64,000 nucleotides of DNA, taken from positions 452,501 through 516,500 of the forward strand of contig NC_135220.1 of assembly GCF_052324685.1 (NCBI RefSeq). Direction: 5' to 3'. Positions 63,150 through 64,000 of this stretch are shown one piece after another. The position numbers and the translations under genes were made by a program. Numbering within the stretch: position 1 is the stretch's first letter; each line of letters opens with the position of its first letter. This stretch comes from Brachyhypopomus gauderio. Lineage: Eukaryota > Chordata > Actinopteri > Gymnotiformes > Hypopomidae. Under the pieces are notes generated by a model that saw nothing but the letters and a program-made list of their open reading frames with translations, searched no databases and was not told the origin of the DNA.

Positions 63150-63420
63150 TGTGCCTTATTCGGCTCGCCCAGGGTGAGGCTGAAGCGCCTCGTTGTTATC
63201 CGCATGCAGATGCTCCGCTGAAATGTTAATTGAGCGAGGCAAATCATCCCAGATACAGTATCTGCTCCCCACTGTAAGAGCAATTTAGCTCAGCCCAAGC
63301 CCATTTCCAGAGCGCCGCTTGCAGCACTCGCTCCGCCTTATCTCATCACCTCAATGGGGGAGAACTGTGTGAGAGCCCTACGGCTGGCGCTCACCCTGGT
63401 CAGGTGGCTCAGAACCCTTC
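63150..63420. promoter_or_regulatory. Candidate conserved non-coding element in camta1 intron 1
   Basis: This unique, balanced-composition block is free of simple repeats. It has homeobox-like (GTTAATTGAG), octamer-like (ATGCAGATG) and GATA/E-box-type words, unlike the repeat-rich DNA around it. There is no open frame. Conservation is suspected, not shown. Confidence 0.3.
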
Positions 63421-64000
63421 GTTAGTGCTTCGCTACAGGCTGGGATTACTTCTAACCCCCTCCTGTCTTCCCCATTCTTTTAATAGTTCCTTATAATGAT
63501 CATCCTTTAAGTCTGTTTTCTCCTGAATCCTAGGCACTTATGACTTAGGCCCCTAAGAAACTTATTATTAATAGCGAATCATTAACAAAAGTCTAATGCT
63601 CATAGACAACAGGGGAGGGAGGAGTGGTTGGAAACATTAGAGCTCCCAATGTTACATAAGGGCTGGTGTAGAGAGTGAACGTTCTGTTTTTTAAAACCCC
63701 AGACAAAATGAAGAACCCCCCCCCCCCCCTCCAATCAGCCGGACTGGGCACAGGTAATAAACTGCTCAGAGAAGACAGCACACAGACCTTCAGTGAACGC
63801 TGTCGGCCTCGTTGCCGATGGTTGTGTGAAGGGACACGGGACAAGCTGAAGTTAAAGCTTCACGTCCTTGGGGAGAGCCCAGGATTAAAAACAAAATGTC
63901 ATGCTAGCACATAACATGAATTAATTTTATCTTCATTATGCGTTAAGCATATAATAAAAGGCTTAGTAAATGGTGAGGCAGATGAAATTGATCAGCATTA

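Larger units (their letters stand above)
50660..64000 (+). other. camta1: camta1 intron 1 (start of a very large intron)
   Basis: No further CAMTA1 domain exon (CG-1 and beyond) was found in 13.3 kb, consistent with the exceptionally long early introns of CAMTA1 in other vertebrates. Contents are microsatellites, one exon-like segment near 56.4 kb, CpG-bearing patches near 60.9-61.2 and 61.7-61.95 kb, and GC-balanced unique blocks near 62.7 and 63.1-63.4 kb that look like candidate conserved non-coding DNA. Confidence 0.7.

Overview
The window is nuclear DNA from a vertebrate, almost certainly a teleost fish. It holds intron-containing genes whose exons, read across GT/AG splice sites, give proteins very close to human MYT1, PCMTD2, ASXL1, THAP3, DNAJC11 and CAMTA1. 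Introns are compact, and there are many long CA/TG, GA/TC and TA microsatellites and a 744-bp hAT-like MITE. I cannot name the species. No prokaryotic operon, CRISPR array or viral genome is present.

Layout: 1-9.5 kb is the 5' flank or untranslated leader of myt1, with no protein gene that I can support, several microsatellites, a nuclear-receptor half-site cluster and a CpG-rich but AT-balanced stretch. myt1 (+, coding 9555-17808) has 21 coding exons and seven CCHHC zinc fingers. pcmtd2 (+, 20412-22405) has five coding exons. asxl1 (-, 38395 down to 25253) has twelve coding exons and lies tail-to-tail with pcmtd2. A thap3-like gene (+, 39857-40954) has four exons. dnajc11 (-, 48645 down to 42632) has sixteen coding exons and is tail-to-tail with the THAP gene and head-to-head with camta1. 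Only the first coding exon of camta1 (+, 50615-50659) is certain. The remaining 13 kb is the start of its very large first intron, with one exon-like segment and some candidate conserved non-coding DNA.

The genes do not form one pathway. Myt1 is a neural transcription factor, Pcmtd2 a methyltransferase-fold protein tied to ubiquitin ligases, Asxl1 a chromatin adaptor of the BAP1 deubiquitinase, the THAP protein a C2CH zinc-finger DNA-binding protein with an HCF-1-binding motif, Dnajc11 a mitochondrial J-protein, and Camta1 a calcium/calmodulin-linked transcription activator. Gene order is informative: thap3, dnajc11 and camta1 match human 1p36.31 in order and orientation, while myt1, pcmtd2 and asxl1 are human chromosome 20q genes. 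A junction between two ancestral linkage blocks therefore lies at about 38.4-39.9 kb.

Exon boundaries were derived by hand from reading frame, splice consensus and remembered human protein sequence. The six reading frames close without gaps for myt1 (1156 or 1157 aa), pcmtd2 (377 aa), asxl1 (1687 aa), the THAP gene (266 aa) and dnajc11 (559 aa). I found no previously undescribed biological system. The most interesting items are gene-structure and regulatory observations.
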